Source: Cladosporium sp. IMV 00045 (lineage: Eukaryota > Ascomycota > Dothideomycetes > Cladosporiales > Cladosporiaceae). Taken from it: DNA of 22,260 nt. The translations under genes were made by a program, and so were the position numbers. The notes beneath the pieces were generated by a model, which saw only the letters and a program-made list of their open reading frames with translations, searched no databases and was not told the DNA's origin. The first letter of the stretch is position 1; each line of letters begins with the position of its first letter. This document shows, piece by piece, positions 1 to 9,103 of this stretch. Where the stretch lies: the NCBI GenBank assembly GCA_001931905.2, contig MSJI02000112.1:1-22260 (forward strand), in the 5' to 3' direction.

Positions 1-1366
1 GTGAGAGGGTGATTTGCACGTGCACGGGCATGGTGACTGCGTGGCTTATCAAGACAAAGGCGAGGCGCGCGCCGTTTGTCGGAATTGACTTGTAGACTGT
101 GAAATAGCCGAACCAAGTCCAGAAGAAAAGCTGGCCGGCGAGTTCGAAGTAGCGGTGCCACCACGCTGGACCTTTGCGGGGCCCCTGGCCGAGCAAGATG
201 TATTGCCAGCTCAGAACGTAGAGGTTAAAGCGGCCGAAGCAGAGAACTGGATAATAGAGGTAGTGTTGGTAAGGTAGGACGAATTTGGCAAAGGTGTCAT
301 AGGTCATGATGCGGTCGTAAAAGGTGGAGCGAAGGCTGTCAAAGAAGCGATGCGAGACGGCGAAGAAAGGGATGTGCTGGATGTCTGGATCGTGATCGGG
401 GCTGTTGGTAACAATGTGATGGACATTGTGGTTTCGTTTCCACCAGCAGCAGCTAAGTCCACCCAAGAAGTTCGCCAGAATCATTCCAATGCAGCTGTCA
501 ATTTGGAAGTCGTGGGTGATGCCCATGTGGCCTGCGTCGTGGACAGTGAACACCAACTGATGCCAGAACATGCCTAGAAAAGCACCAGAAAGCGCGTACC
601 ATCCAGCGCGAAACAACAAGTACGAAGTAACGGCCAAGGCGGTGTACCTGCATGACTCTATGGCGTACGCCTTGTAATTGCAGTTGTAGAGACCTTCATC
701 GCGGATCCGCTGATCGAGAGCTCGGTACTTGACAATGATTTCGGCTTGAGTAGCTGCGTCGAGGCTGGGAAATGTTTCGATGTCGTGCTGGTAATCCTCA
801 TTGGTCTTGTCTTGCCCTTGTGCAGACAACTTGCGCGGGACTGCCGGCTCCTCAATGGCAAGCGATGATAGAGACGTTGTCGAAGATGACTGACTAGGCG
901 CTTCGCCGTTGACCCCTCGCTTACGCATACCAGAGCTCTTGCGTTCAGCTGGCTCAAAGACAGGGGATGGCTCCCCTGAGCTCTCTTGGCCAGAAGAGTC
1001 GGTCTGGTCATGTCCTGTCGGATCCGGCCGACCAGCAACATCGAGCTCTTCCCTCGTCCTGTATTTGCCATATTGGATGGGTGGTATGAAATCGGTCCAT
1101 GGTCCTTCGATTCTGCCAATCTGGTATTTGCTCATCCACTGCTGTGTCTCAGCCGAATGAAATGCCCGCACTTCATTCGTGGCGTCCCTTCCGACCATGT
1201 GAAGAATTGCCTTGTCACCGCCAGGATGAAAGGGCAACCAAGCGTCGGTCTTGATCACATTGCCGTCCACAATCACGATCTTTCTTCCGTCTGCAATCAT
1301 AGCCTCGATATCGTCTCTTGATAGAAGTCGTTGGCGGTATTCGCCAGTTTGCTTTGAGTTTGCCAT
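1..1366 (-). CDS. Delta-8 sphingolipid desaturase, cytochrome b5 fusion (partial, C-terminus outside window)
   Basis: The frame is open from an ATG at 1366 to the left edge with no intron, giving 455 residues. The N-terminus is a cytochrome b5-like domain: HPGG at residues 47-50 and a second histidine near residue 70 are the expected haem ligands. A Ser-rich linker of roughly 100 residues follows. The membrane desaturase domain then shows two of the three histidine boxes, HDAGH (276-280) and HNVHH (313-317), with hydrophobic segments between and after them. The third box (QxxHH type) should lie beyond the edge. In the family, b5-fused front-end desaturases with this HDAGH/HNVHH pattern in fungi act in the ER on the sphingoid base of ceramides, giving the 8-unsaturated base of glucosylceramide. 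A delta-6 fatty-acid desaturase is the main alternative; I favour delta-8 because that is the usual filamentous-ascomycete member. It is divergent from CSN3 and shares its upstream region. Confidence 0.88.
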   Translation of the reverse strand, partial: MANSKQTGEYRQRLLSRDDIEAMIADGRKIVIVDGNVIKTDAWLPFHPGGDKAILHMVGRDATNEVRAFHSAETQQWMSKYQIGRIEGPWTDFIPPIQYGKYRTREELDVAGRPDPTGHDQTDSSGQESSGEPSPVFEPAERKSSGMRKRGVNGEAPSQSSSTTSLSSLAIEEPAVPRKLSAQGQDKTNEDYQHDIETFPSLDAATQAEIIVKYRALDQRIRDEGLYNCNYKAYAIESCRYTALAVTSYLLFRAGWYALSGAFLGMFWHQLVFTVHDAGHMGITHDFQIDSCIGMILANFLGGLSCCWWKRNHNVHHIVTNSPDHDPDIQHIPFFAVSHRFFDSLRSTFYDRIMTYDTFAKFVLPYQHYLYYPVLCFGRFNLYVLSWQYILLGQGPRKGPAWWHRYFELAGQLFFWTWFGYFTVYKSIPTNGARLAFVLISHAVTMPVHVQITLS

Positions 1367-1890
1367 GATGGCTGAGCCAGGTGAAAGAGGAATCGCAGAT
1401 TGTATCGTTTAGCTGATCATCGAGGGGTCGGGTATCGCTGGTAGAGACTGTTGTGCGCAGAGGCGCGGGTCGTAATGCAAGAAGAAGGAGTGAGGAAGTG
1501 TAGGAGACGAGGAGGTGAATAATGTCTAGACCCTTGATGCGTGTCTGCCTAGGCTCCCCCACATTTTGCTGAGCTCGCGGACTGTCGTCACGCCGGCCGT
1601 TCACAGACACATGCAGTTAGTTCACTACATGCACTCAGCAGTAAACCAACAACTTCACAATCAACCTCGAGCCACAACTACCCTCTTCAGCATTCTCACT
1701 CATAAACCCGACCCGACATTTGCGAAAATTTGATCCTTGACGACCCGCCTCAAGCATCAAAAGCCCACCGACACAGCTCTCTGGACTTACGAGCGCGAAG
1801 GCAAATACCGCCAAACATCATCTCGCCGTTTACTCTCAAGCCATCTGGGTGACCTACTGCAACACAGTACGTGAGGTATCTCACGACTTG
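1367..1890. other. Divergent intergenic region (desaturase / CSN3)
   Basis: These 524 bp separate two genes transcribed away from each other, so they must hold both promoters and 5' leaders. The part nearest CSN3 is rich in C and A and poor in G on the plus strand (about 1640-1800), typical of fungal 5' leaders. I see no convincing gene, RNA or repeat here; the short frames in it are not protein-like. Confidence 0.6.
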
Positions 1891-3366
1891 ATGTCCACCA
1901 TGGCAGACGTGGTCTCCGTCATGGTGTCCTTCCCACGCGACAACACCAAGTCGCTGTCGCCCTCCGAATACGACAAACAGATCTCTGCCTACACAAACAG
2001 CCTAGCAAAACTACCGGCAGCGTCATGGACCAAGAGCGTGGATGACAAGAGCTTATTGGAGCTGCTCGACCCTTCTGTCAACAGCATACCGTATCTGAAG
2101 GTTCTTGTTGACCACGTCAAGGCAGATAAGGCGCAGGATCGGGATCAGGTCGAACTCCTCTATGACCAAGCTTGCATCTTCTTCACCTCATTCGATCCCG
2201 TGCAGGTGCGCTTCGCTGGTGAGCTGTGGTACACTCTTTGGGACTGGGCTCTTGCATGCGTCCAAGCTCTCGGCATCATCGACCTTACGCCCCTCTCAAC
2301 AGCACTTTTACGCCTCGATCCGTCGGCCGCGACCTTCACCACTCTACATCTCCAGTTTGTAAGACAATGTCTGTCAATCGGAGCTCCCTCGCTGGCTCTC
2401 CCGCTTCTCAAGCAGAACATCTTCGCTTATCCTCAGACGCTACCCAAGGGCGTTCCCTCAGACACGATCAGTGACGAACACGAATTGAGTAACGCATTCA
2501 TCACCTCAAATTCCGGATTTTCGAACAAGATCATGCCGGAGCACGTGTTAGAATACTACCTGCTAGGTGCACATGTGTACATCGGCGCGCGCATCTACCA
2601 GCGAGCTCGCCTGTTCCTCGAACACGTCCTCCTATACCCAACTCAGCAACACACGACAAGCCACTTCCAAGTTGAGGCCTACAAGAAGTGGGTTCTTGTT
2701 GGTTTGCTCTCAGAGGGCAAGCCATTCCCCTATCCTAGGACCATCGATTCGGCAGTATGGAAGAACATCAAAGCAGTGGGCAAATCATATGACTCGCTTG
2801 CAGACAGCTTTGAGAAGAGAGATTCGCTGAAATACCAGGCAGAGCTGGATGTGGGATCTCAGATATGGACTGGCGACGGCAACATGCGCCTGGTCACGGA
2901 GGCTGGGCATGCTCTGGTTAGGTATCGGGTTTCTGACCTGCAAAAAACTTACGCTGCCTTGCCTGTGTCCAAGGTTGCCTCTCATCTTGGCCTATCTCCT
3001 GCAAACACCCTGCAGACCCTCACCGACATGATCAGGCAGTCGCGCCTCAATGCCAGCCTCTCACAAGGCGCCACCCCGGGCGAGTCCATCCTTCGCTTTG
3101 ATCTTGCACCACCTGCGGCCACTGCTTTGCCACCATCAGATCTAGAGTCACAGACCAAGCGCATTGAGAAGCTCATCGCTGCCGTTCGCGATGCGGACCG
3201 CCGGCTGCAGCTCACTAAGGAGCATGTGGCTGTCTCAAAGCGCCACAAGAGCATTCTAGCCCCGGACGCGGAGCTGGCAGATCAGATGGATCTTTCTTGG
3301 GACGCTCCTGGCGCTACCCACGATGCACCAATGTTGGTCGAGGACGACGAGGACATCATGTCGTAG
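1891..3366 (+). CDS. CSN3: COP9 signalosome subunit 3
   Basis: This is a single uninterrupted frame of 491 residues from the ATG at 1891. A second in-frame ATG at 1900 has a far better context (ACCATGG) and may be the real start. The frame also runs upstream to 1849, but only from a GTG. The protein has the helical-repeat body of CSN3 and a C-terminal PCI/winged-helix region at about residues 250-420, including the VSKVASHLGLSP segment typical of PCI domains. A charged coiled-coil helix (SQTKRIEKLIAAVRDADRR) follows, then an acidic tail ending EDDEDIMS. CSN3 is a scaffold subunit of the eight-subunit nuclear/cytosolic complex that removes NEDD8 from cullins; it has no catalytic site of its own. 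Length is close to fungal orthologues and longer than animal ones. The proteasome lid subunit Rpn3 is the closest relative but is less likely given the overall pattern. Confidence 0.88.
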   Translation: MSTMADVVSVMVSFPRDNTKSLSPSEYDKQISAYTNSLAKLPAASWTKSVDDKSLLELLDPSVNSIPYLKVLVDHVKADKAQDRDQVELLYDQACIFFTSFDPVQVRFAGELWYTLWDWALACVQALGIIDLTPLSTALLRLDPSAATFTTLHLQFVRQCLSIGAPSLALPLLKQNIFAYPQTLPKGVPSDTISDEHELSNAFITSNSGFSNKIMPEHVLEYYLLGAHVYIGARIYQRARLFLEHVLLYPTQQHTTSHFQVEAYKKWVLVGLLSEGKPFPYPRTIDSAVWKNIKAVGKSYDSLADSFEKRDSLKYQAELDVGSQIWTGDGNMRLVTEAGHALVRYRVSDLQKTYAALPVSKVASHLGLSPANTLQTLTDMIRQSRLNASLSQGATPGESILRFDLAPPAATALPPSDLESQTKRIEKLIAAVRDADRRLQLTKEHVAVSKRHKSILAPDAELADQMDLSWDAPGATHDAPMLVEDDEDIMS

Positions 3367-4034
3367 AACCTCAAAGCGCAGAGGCGCAGCGTGTCGGCGT
3401 GTCTCGGTGGTGGAACTCGGACAATTGAGAAGGGCTTCAAGACAGTCACAGCATCTACCGATTTGAGCTGCGACTCCATAATGGCTCGACAACAAGCAAC
3501 GGCATTAGCATTGGAGCAAATGGCGCTTTCTGGCGCAGGTTATGAAGCATGAACACGATATCAAATAGTCTTTGGGTTCTAGGCAAACAGACATGCCTCT
3601 ATCACCCTTGCTGAGAGGAGGGTCCTTAGAAGGAGGACAATGGTGCAGATAAAGGGAAATGCACACTGTAATCCTGCATTAAACATTTCATTCTGACACA
3701 AGAATAATCGTGATTCAGGTGTAACGATGATACTGACTTGCCGGCCGAATGTTCTGTCGCCGTTTTGAGTAGGCATACGACAATGCAAATGCTCTTGTGA
3801 GCCACCATGTCGAATGAAGAGACTTCAGATATTCATTTGGGCATTGCTCGCAATGGCCTTCCTATTTGAGCTTTCCTGGACGTCTCCACTTTTGGTGGAC
3901 TTGGAGATAAAGCCAATGCACCACCCCATCCTCTAACCACAACAACCTACATTGACTCATCCGATGTTGCGATTACCACATTCATATATGGGAACCGACT
4001 CCGGATTCAAAGTATTCATACAGTTGAAGTCACC
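3367..4034 (+). other. Intergenic region (CSN3 3' end to reductase promoter)
   Basis: These 668 bp lie between two co-directional genes. They should contain the CSN3 3' UTR and the promoter of the reductase. I see no coding, RNA or repeat signal that stands out. Confidence 0.5.
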
Positions 4035-5144
4035 ATGTCAAAATCGCGCGTACTAATAGTCGGTGGCGGTGGAGTGGGCGCGATAGCGGCCTATGCCCTC
4101 CAAATTGGAGGCCATGCAGATGTAACGTTGGTCCTACGCTCCAACTACAACACCGTTTCCCAGAAAGGCTTCACGATCGATTCCATACAACACGGGAAAG
4201 CCCAGGAATGGCGCCCTGCCGCAATTACGAAGGAAATCCCTAATCTCAACGACCCCGAAACACCGCCCTTCGACTATATCATCGTCGCCACGAAAAGCAT
4301 CCCAGAGATAAAACCCACCGTAGTAGACATCATCCGCAACACCGTCTCGCCAGGCAAAACCACCATCCTCCTCCTGCAAAACGGCCTCAACATCGAACTA
4401 CCTCTCATCCAAGAATTCCCCACCAACACCATCCTCTCCGGCGTCTCCCTCATCTCCGCCACAGAAACTCAACACGGCAGCATCCGACACGACTTCAGTG
4501 ACTCGTGCAAAATTGGGCCCTTCCCGACCCTCAGCTCCGCCATCCCGGCGAGCGAAGCAGAAAACAGCGCGAAGCGTCTGATCGCGGCTTACAATGCCTG
4601 CGGCGTTGTAGACTGGTCGTACGACGAGAACGTGAAAGCAACGCGATGGCGAAAGCTGCTTTATAACTCATCGTTCAATTCCGTCGCTGCCGTCACAGGA
4701 TTGGATACGCCTCGCATGCGAATGGCAGAGCATGTCATTGATGACTTGGTGCTTCCGATTATGGGTGAGATTAGAGCTGTGGCGAAAGCAGCCGGGGTGA
4801 ATTTTCCGTCGGGCATCGAGGATGGGATTGTCAGGGTTGATCCGGTGGATACGGCATTCTTGCCTAGCATGGGACAGGACGCTGCGAAGGTGGGTGTTTC
4901 TTTGCGTGTTCAATGTGCCGGTGATATCGAACGGAACGCCAATTGACTAATCTGCAATGTATAGGGAAATTTCATGGAGATCGAGAACATCGTTGGCGAG
5001 CCGGTCAGGGAGGGAAGAAAATTAGGAGTTCCTACCCCAAAGCTTGAGACTATATACGGATTGCTCAAGGCGATGCAGCTGCGTGTGAAAGAGCAGAAGG
5101 GTTTGTGGAAGGCCGAATTTGGCGAAGGAGCGAGATATGGGTGA
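4035..5144 (+). CDS. 2-dehydropantoate 2-reductase family protein (ketopantoate reductase, PanE/ApbA)
   Basis: Two exons (4035-4889 and 4965-5144) encode 344 residues. The 75-bp intron has donor GTGGGT, a GACTAAT branch-like site and acceptor TATAG; splicing replaces a premature stop with the conserved family C-terminus. The start has a good context (CACCATGT). The N-terminal Rossmann fold opens with a glycine-rich NADP loop (VLIVGGGGVGAIAAYAL), followed by the conserved VATKS and LLQNGLN segments. The C-terminal helical domain carries the family signature RWRKLLYNSSFNSVAAVTG, whose lysine aligns with the catalytic one, and after the intron an EIENIVGEPVREG...PTPKLETIYGLLK block with the expected acidic residue. 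The known reaction is NADPH-dependent reduction of 2-dehydropantoate to pantoate on the way to coenzyme A. Fungi often carry several paralogues of this family, so the substrate is not certain. Confidence 0.85.
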
Positions 5145-5410
5145 TCTAATGTCTTGCCATCATCGCTCTCACAGCGGAATCCATCAGGTCTGTGTCGCTC
5201 AATCGCTGGATAACACGATGAATCTGCGCATCAGTGAAGACGACGTCCAGGCCAGCTCCTCTGTGGGCTGTAATAACGGATATGCTTCTTGCGCGACGGT
5301 ATCACTGCCGGCAGGGTTTCTTTGAGCCTCTGAGTGTCGATGAACAGCCTACCTTCGCATCAATATTTGGGCAAGCTTTCGTTTCGCAAGCGAAGCATTA
5401 ATGAGTGGTG
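5145..5410 (+). other. Short intergenic stretch before the 5S gene
   Basis: This is the reductase 3' flank. No gene is seen; a 68-codon frame here has no recognisable features. Confidence 0.4.
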
Positions 5411-5418
5411 ATATATTA
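5411..5418 (+). promoter_or_regulatory. TATA-like box upstream of 5S rRNA
   Basis: ATATATTA lies 27 bp upstream of the mature 5' end of the 5S rRNA. In Neurospora crassa a TATA element at about -29 is required for dispersed 5S genes, so position and sequence both fit an external RNA polymerase III promoter element. The assignment is inferred from position and not tested. Confidence 0.55.
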
Positions 5419-5437
5419 TGCAACTGCTTTCACCAGT

Positions 5438-5556
5438 ACATACGACCATAGGTCAGTGAAAACTGGGCATCCCGTCCGCTCTGCCATACATAAGCACTGA
5501 ACCGGGCGACTAGTACTAGAGTGGGTGACCATCTGGGAATCCCGCCTGTTGTATGT
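5438..5556 (+). rRNA. 5S ribosomal RNA (single dispersed copy)
   Basis: The 119-nt sequence begins ACATACGACCATAGG and ends GTTGTATGT, and these ends pair as helix I. It contains the conserved loop CATCCCGTCCGCTCTGCC, then AAGCACTGAAC, which pairs with the earlier GTCAGTG to form helix II. It also holds the internal control region TAGTACTAGAGTGGGTGACC (box C) and the GGGAATCCCGCC stretch. All the diagnostic blocks of ascomycete 5S rRNA are present in order and the helices close, so it is probably functional. A lone copy between protein genes is the normal arrangement in Pezizomycotina, where 5S genes are scattered and not in the rDNA repeat. Confidence 0.93.
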
Positions 5557-5560
5557 TTTT
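5556..5560 (+). terminator. RNA polymerase III T-run terminator
   Basis: Five T residues directly follow the helix I strand of the 5S rRNA. A run of four or more T on the non-template strand is the standard polymerase III stop signal. Confidence 0.75.
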
Positions 5561-6051
5561 GGCCATCTTTTTGCGCTGCCCATCGTATCAGTATGCAAGC
5601 CTGCAGAGTTACGAACTTCAAATATCAAAGTGCTTGGAGCAAGGTGTGGGTCAGGATGTCGCCAGCTTTCGAGCCACATGTCGTTGAATTTCGTCCATCC
5701 GACATTCAAGGAGATTTCAGACTTTCGAACCACAACTAGCAGGTCGCGATCGCTAGGGTAGATATCGATCTTCTTCTTCCAGAAACTTAGACCACATCTC
5801 GAGCAAAATGTTTCTTCGACATGGACGTAGGCGTCGAGATTTATTGCGTTAACGAGCCAGTGTTACTGAGGGGCTCTGTCACCTAGGAGCTCAAGATACC
5901 AAGTGGCCACCATGTTCTCTCGCCTCTCCTTATAGACAGGCAGTCTGGAAGCATCGCGTACTACCCTTGTTTGAGTCCATAAGGCAATTTCCCGTCCCAA
6001 ATGAAACGAAACAAATGATCGCAAAGACGAGTTCATTAGGATAAGCCCCAT
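5557..6051 (-). pseudogene. Possible remnant of an unknown protein gene
   Basis: On the minus strand an ATG at 6051 in an excellent context (ACCATGG) starts a frame broken by one TAA at 5863-5865. The same frame then stays open through 5557 and on into the antisense of the 5S gene. Both parts look protein-like, with good hydrophobic/charged alternation, several Trp and a CxxC (SRCGLSFWKKKID). I do not recognise the family. The stop could be a nonsense change, the mark of a missed intron, or a sign that the frame is fortuitous. The 3' continuation is antisense 5S rRNA, so any original C-terminus is lost or replaced there. Confidence that it was once a gene is low to moderate. Confidence 0.3.
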
Positions 6052-6081
6052 GGTCGGAATTTTGCTTCGACGAACTGACAA

Positions 6082-6488
6082 TAGCGCTAGTGTTGATACT
6101 CAGTCATTGGACACTTTACATGCGCCTTGAGACAAATTGCAACGGATTGATGGAGCGCGCTTCAAGTTGATCGGAATCATATCTGGAGCGCCAGATGCGA
6201 TATGTTTTCGACGAAGCGTTCGAACCTGAGATCACGCAGCTCTCAAGAGTTGCAAGGTTGTTGGAGGACGGAAACGTCAGTAGGTTTTGACCTGCAAAAG
6301 CTCAATAGAAGATCCCGAGATCCAGACTGTGGTGGAGGGAATTCACAAGGCGGCTCTCATTACATACTCATACGAAATCTCTGCATCGACAGGAAATGAG
6401 CGAAAGCATTATGATGGCGCGCTGCCCCCGTACTTTTGAAGCCGTTAACTTTTCTCAACCGCAAGCCCAGTCACAAAAACGCGCGAAG
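6082..6488. other. Region with unassigned protein-like fragments
   Basis: No intact gene is seen. On the plus strand, 6171-6290 reads a helical-looking peptide (containing YLERQMRYVFDEAFEPEITQ). About 6305-6439 in a different frame reads another one (EDPEIQTVVEGIHKAALITY) ending at a TGA. They may be pieces of one decayed gene or chance frames. No RNA gene or repeat was found; a B-box-like GTTCGAA at about 6218 lacks a pairing T-stem. Confidence 0.25.
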
Positions 6489-9103
6489 TCAAGCACAATT
6501 TACCAATTGTTCCTTCGCGTCTTGAAAATCCCCATCGCTCTCGCTTTCACTCTCGACAAAACCCATTCCTCTCTTCTCCATCGAGGCGTCGAAGCTCAAT
6601 CCCGCCAACACTTCAATAGGGGCTATTTGAGCACCAAGACCTTCTTCTATCAAAGAAGCCACACTTCGCCTTCTGCTCGGCTCTGTTCTCACGACCGTAA
6701 CAAGGTCTTCAAAAGCCTGTACGAGCTTCGGCGTGCGTCAAATCGGCGTTCAATCACTGAAGAGTAGTCCTTGGAGTTATCGCCGTACGCACTGTCATAG
6801 CGCACGTTGAAGTGCTCCGCCGTCGAGAGGATGGCCATCGTCTCGAAATCTGCGTACATAGCGACGATCTGCAGTAGGTGCGCGCCGCGCAGGCGTGGGC
6901 ATTGGCCGTATTCCACCCAGCGCTGCAGCAGGAGGCGGAATACCTTGTGGCTGTTGTAGATTATGGCTGTCGTCAGCAGCGTTTCGCCTGTGATAGAAGT
7001 CGCGTTGATATCAGCGCCGTATTCCAGGAACAACAAGGCGAATTCGACGTTGTCAGTACGCGCGACATGGATCAGCGAGGTCTTGCCGTCGACACCGCAA
7101 GATTCGACATCCGCATTGAAGTCAAGGAGAGTCTTCAGGGTCAACGGATCGCTGGTGTTTCGCGCTGCACAGTTCAGAGCGCTTCCGGTCTTCACTCCAC
7201 TAGGCTTCTTGGGGTCAGGGTGGGCACCGGCCTCGAGAAGGAGGCGACAGCACTCTGCATAGCCCCGGTCTGCGGCGTAATCGAGCGGCGTAGACACCTG
7301 GACGTCCATGCTGTTCGGGCTGGCGCCGTAGCCGAGCAGCATAGCTATTGCCCTCTCATCGCCTCTTGCGGCTGCCCAGGAAAGCGGAGTGCGGCCAATG
7401 GAGTCAGCAGTGTCCACATCGTCTGGATTTTGCTGAATGGCATCCTCGACACTTGTAAAGCTCAGACCGAGGATGGCTTTGTGAAGAGGCGTACAGTCTT
7501 GATCGTCGATGAAGTCGCTGCCTTGCGTGAGTTCTCTCAAACTTTCTTCGGCGTGCTGCGTCAGGCCTCCTTGTAGAAGGAAGTCGTGAGCTTTGTTCCT
7601 CGGGCTGTTGTCGTAGACTGCTACTGGGCTGAGCATTCACGAGTCAGCAATCATGCTTTGAAGTCCTTTTCTAAATGGAGCGATAGTTCTGCTTACCGAT
7701 AGTCTGGATCTGCACCCTCATGCAGTAGAAATCTGCAAGTCTCATACTGCTTTCCGTACAACGTCCACTGGAATGTATGATCAGTACTGTAAAGGGGAAA
7801 CAGATTTGAGCATGAAATTGCCTTACTCGTAGAAGAGAGTAGCACAAGGGGCTACTCACATCTCACGGTGACACCGCACTGCGCTTGAAGAGATCCTTCA
7901 GACCCTCGATATCGCCGGCGAGTGCGAGGTCAACGCACTGTGAATTGTCCGCGACCCTCCTGAGCGTGGATAGCTGAAATTGAGGTCCAAGATGCGATTC
8001 GTAAGAGCATTGCAAGCGAATGATCTGAGACCAGAACAAGCCAAGGGGAAACCAATATTCCAGATCGAGGCGAGGCGTCTGAGATTGCTTGCACGGTGAA
8101 GTGTTGCATCCAGCTCTCACGGCAGGAATGCCCGAGTAGCTGACGAGAAGGCGACCGAGCACACGATCCACAATGGACGGTGTAACACTCTTTCTACTCA
8201 CGTGACACGTACACGGGCAGCTCGGGCGACAGTTGGCACTGTAACGGTGCAGGCGAATGGCGAAAGCGTCGCTACGTGTCGGGTGCGACTTAGGCTCGAG
8301 TTTGGCTGCTCTTGAACGGCGGGCATGCATTTGTGCTTCTGCGCCATAGCTTGGGCCTAGCTGAACCTCCTGGCTATTGTAGAGGCGTGTCGCTTGAGCA
8401 TCCACTGCTCGGATGACCTGGTCCATTCGCTCGTCGGCTCTGCTATGGATTTGTTGGATCGATTCAGCCAGTTCATTCTTTTGTAGGGTCATAGCGTCAA
8501 GGATGTTGTCGTGCCGATCGCTCTGTAGCTGGAAGTTGACGAGTGCGTTTGTATTGATATCTTGCACATCCATACGAATGCGTAGCAAATCGCGACTGAG
8601 GGGGTGGAAGAAACCGTTAGCATCGAGTGTAGTTAATGTAAGCTGTAGGAGGAGAAGCAGAGGGGTCACGCACGAATTTGATGCGCCGAGAGCTACGTTG
8701 AGCCGGCCTTTCTGGTACTTAAGCTCGTGTTGCAGCAGTTGCAAGTGATCTTGCGTACGTGACCACTCGTGCTAACGTATCAAGGGCAAGCGGGTAACAG
8801 CAAATTTCTTGGTGAGAAGCAAACAGCGTCTTTGCTTTCGGTCAGCTTGAGAGTGAGTTGATCGAGCACTTCGGGAAGACAGTTGTGTACGGCTTCCAGC
8901 GGCATGCTCAGGCGGTCGCGCTCCTTCAGAAGGTCGGCAACGTCGCTCACGGTGGCATACGTGTCGCTGACTTCATTGTTGATGGCATGCACGCGCCCTG
9001 GCAACGATTTGCACTCGCGACGTAGGCTAGCAAACGTGCTGCACGTCTGCGCGGCCAGGGTGACAACCGCTATGCCGCTAGCAGTGATAGAAAGTGGATC
9101 CAT
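6489..9103 (-). CDS. Helo-like N-terminal domain / Cys-rich / ankyrin-repeat protein (C-terminal frame disrupted or spliced)
   Basis: The start ATG at 9103 opens with MDPLSITASGIAVVTLAAQT, the hallmark of the fungal N-terminal domain of STAND/NLR-type proteins (Helo-like). Exons are 8825-9103, 8674-8771, 7867-8595, 7697-7786 and from 7628 downward. Introns are 53, 78, 80 and 68 bp with GT...AG ends, and the second has a clean GCTAAC branch site. Each junction restores a continuous protein. Order: Helo-like region (residues 1-110), helical/coiled region (about 125-200), a Cys-rich motif CRPSCPCTCH (248-257), a hydrophobic aromatic segment, then about six ankyrin repeats. The frame stops at 6689. 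A better tail (ending ESESESDGDF...VNCA, stop at 6489) continues in another frame, reached either by an 89-bp intron (6717-6805) or across a one-base deletion near 6735-6745. Length is 711 or 748 residues. Such proteins are thought to act in self/non-self or stress signalling; the function here is unknown. Confidence 0.75.

Noticed and set aside
658..1610. Minus-strand frames of 131 and 153 codons starting at 1610 and 1119
   Set aside because: They overlap the desaturase in other frames, while the desaturase frame carries HPGG and the histidine boxes.
6205..6235. B-box-like GTTCGAA, possible tRNA
   Set aside because: The bases flanking the loop do not pair as a T-stem on either strand and there is no acceptor stem or A box.
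6878..7576. A 232-codon plus-strand frame
   Set aside because: Antisense to the ankyrin repeats; no motif of its own.
7861..7866. TGA within the Helo/ankyrin frame at 7863, possible nonsense mutation
   Set aside because: It lies in a well-formed 80-bp intron (7787-7866); splicing reads through into the next ankyrin segment.
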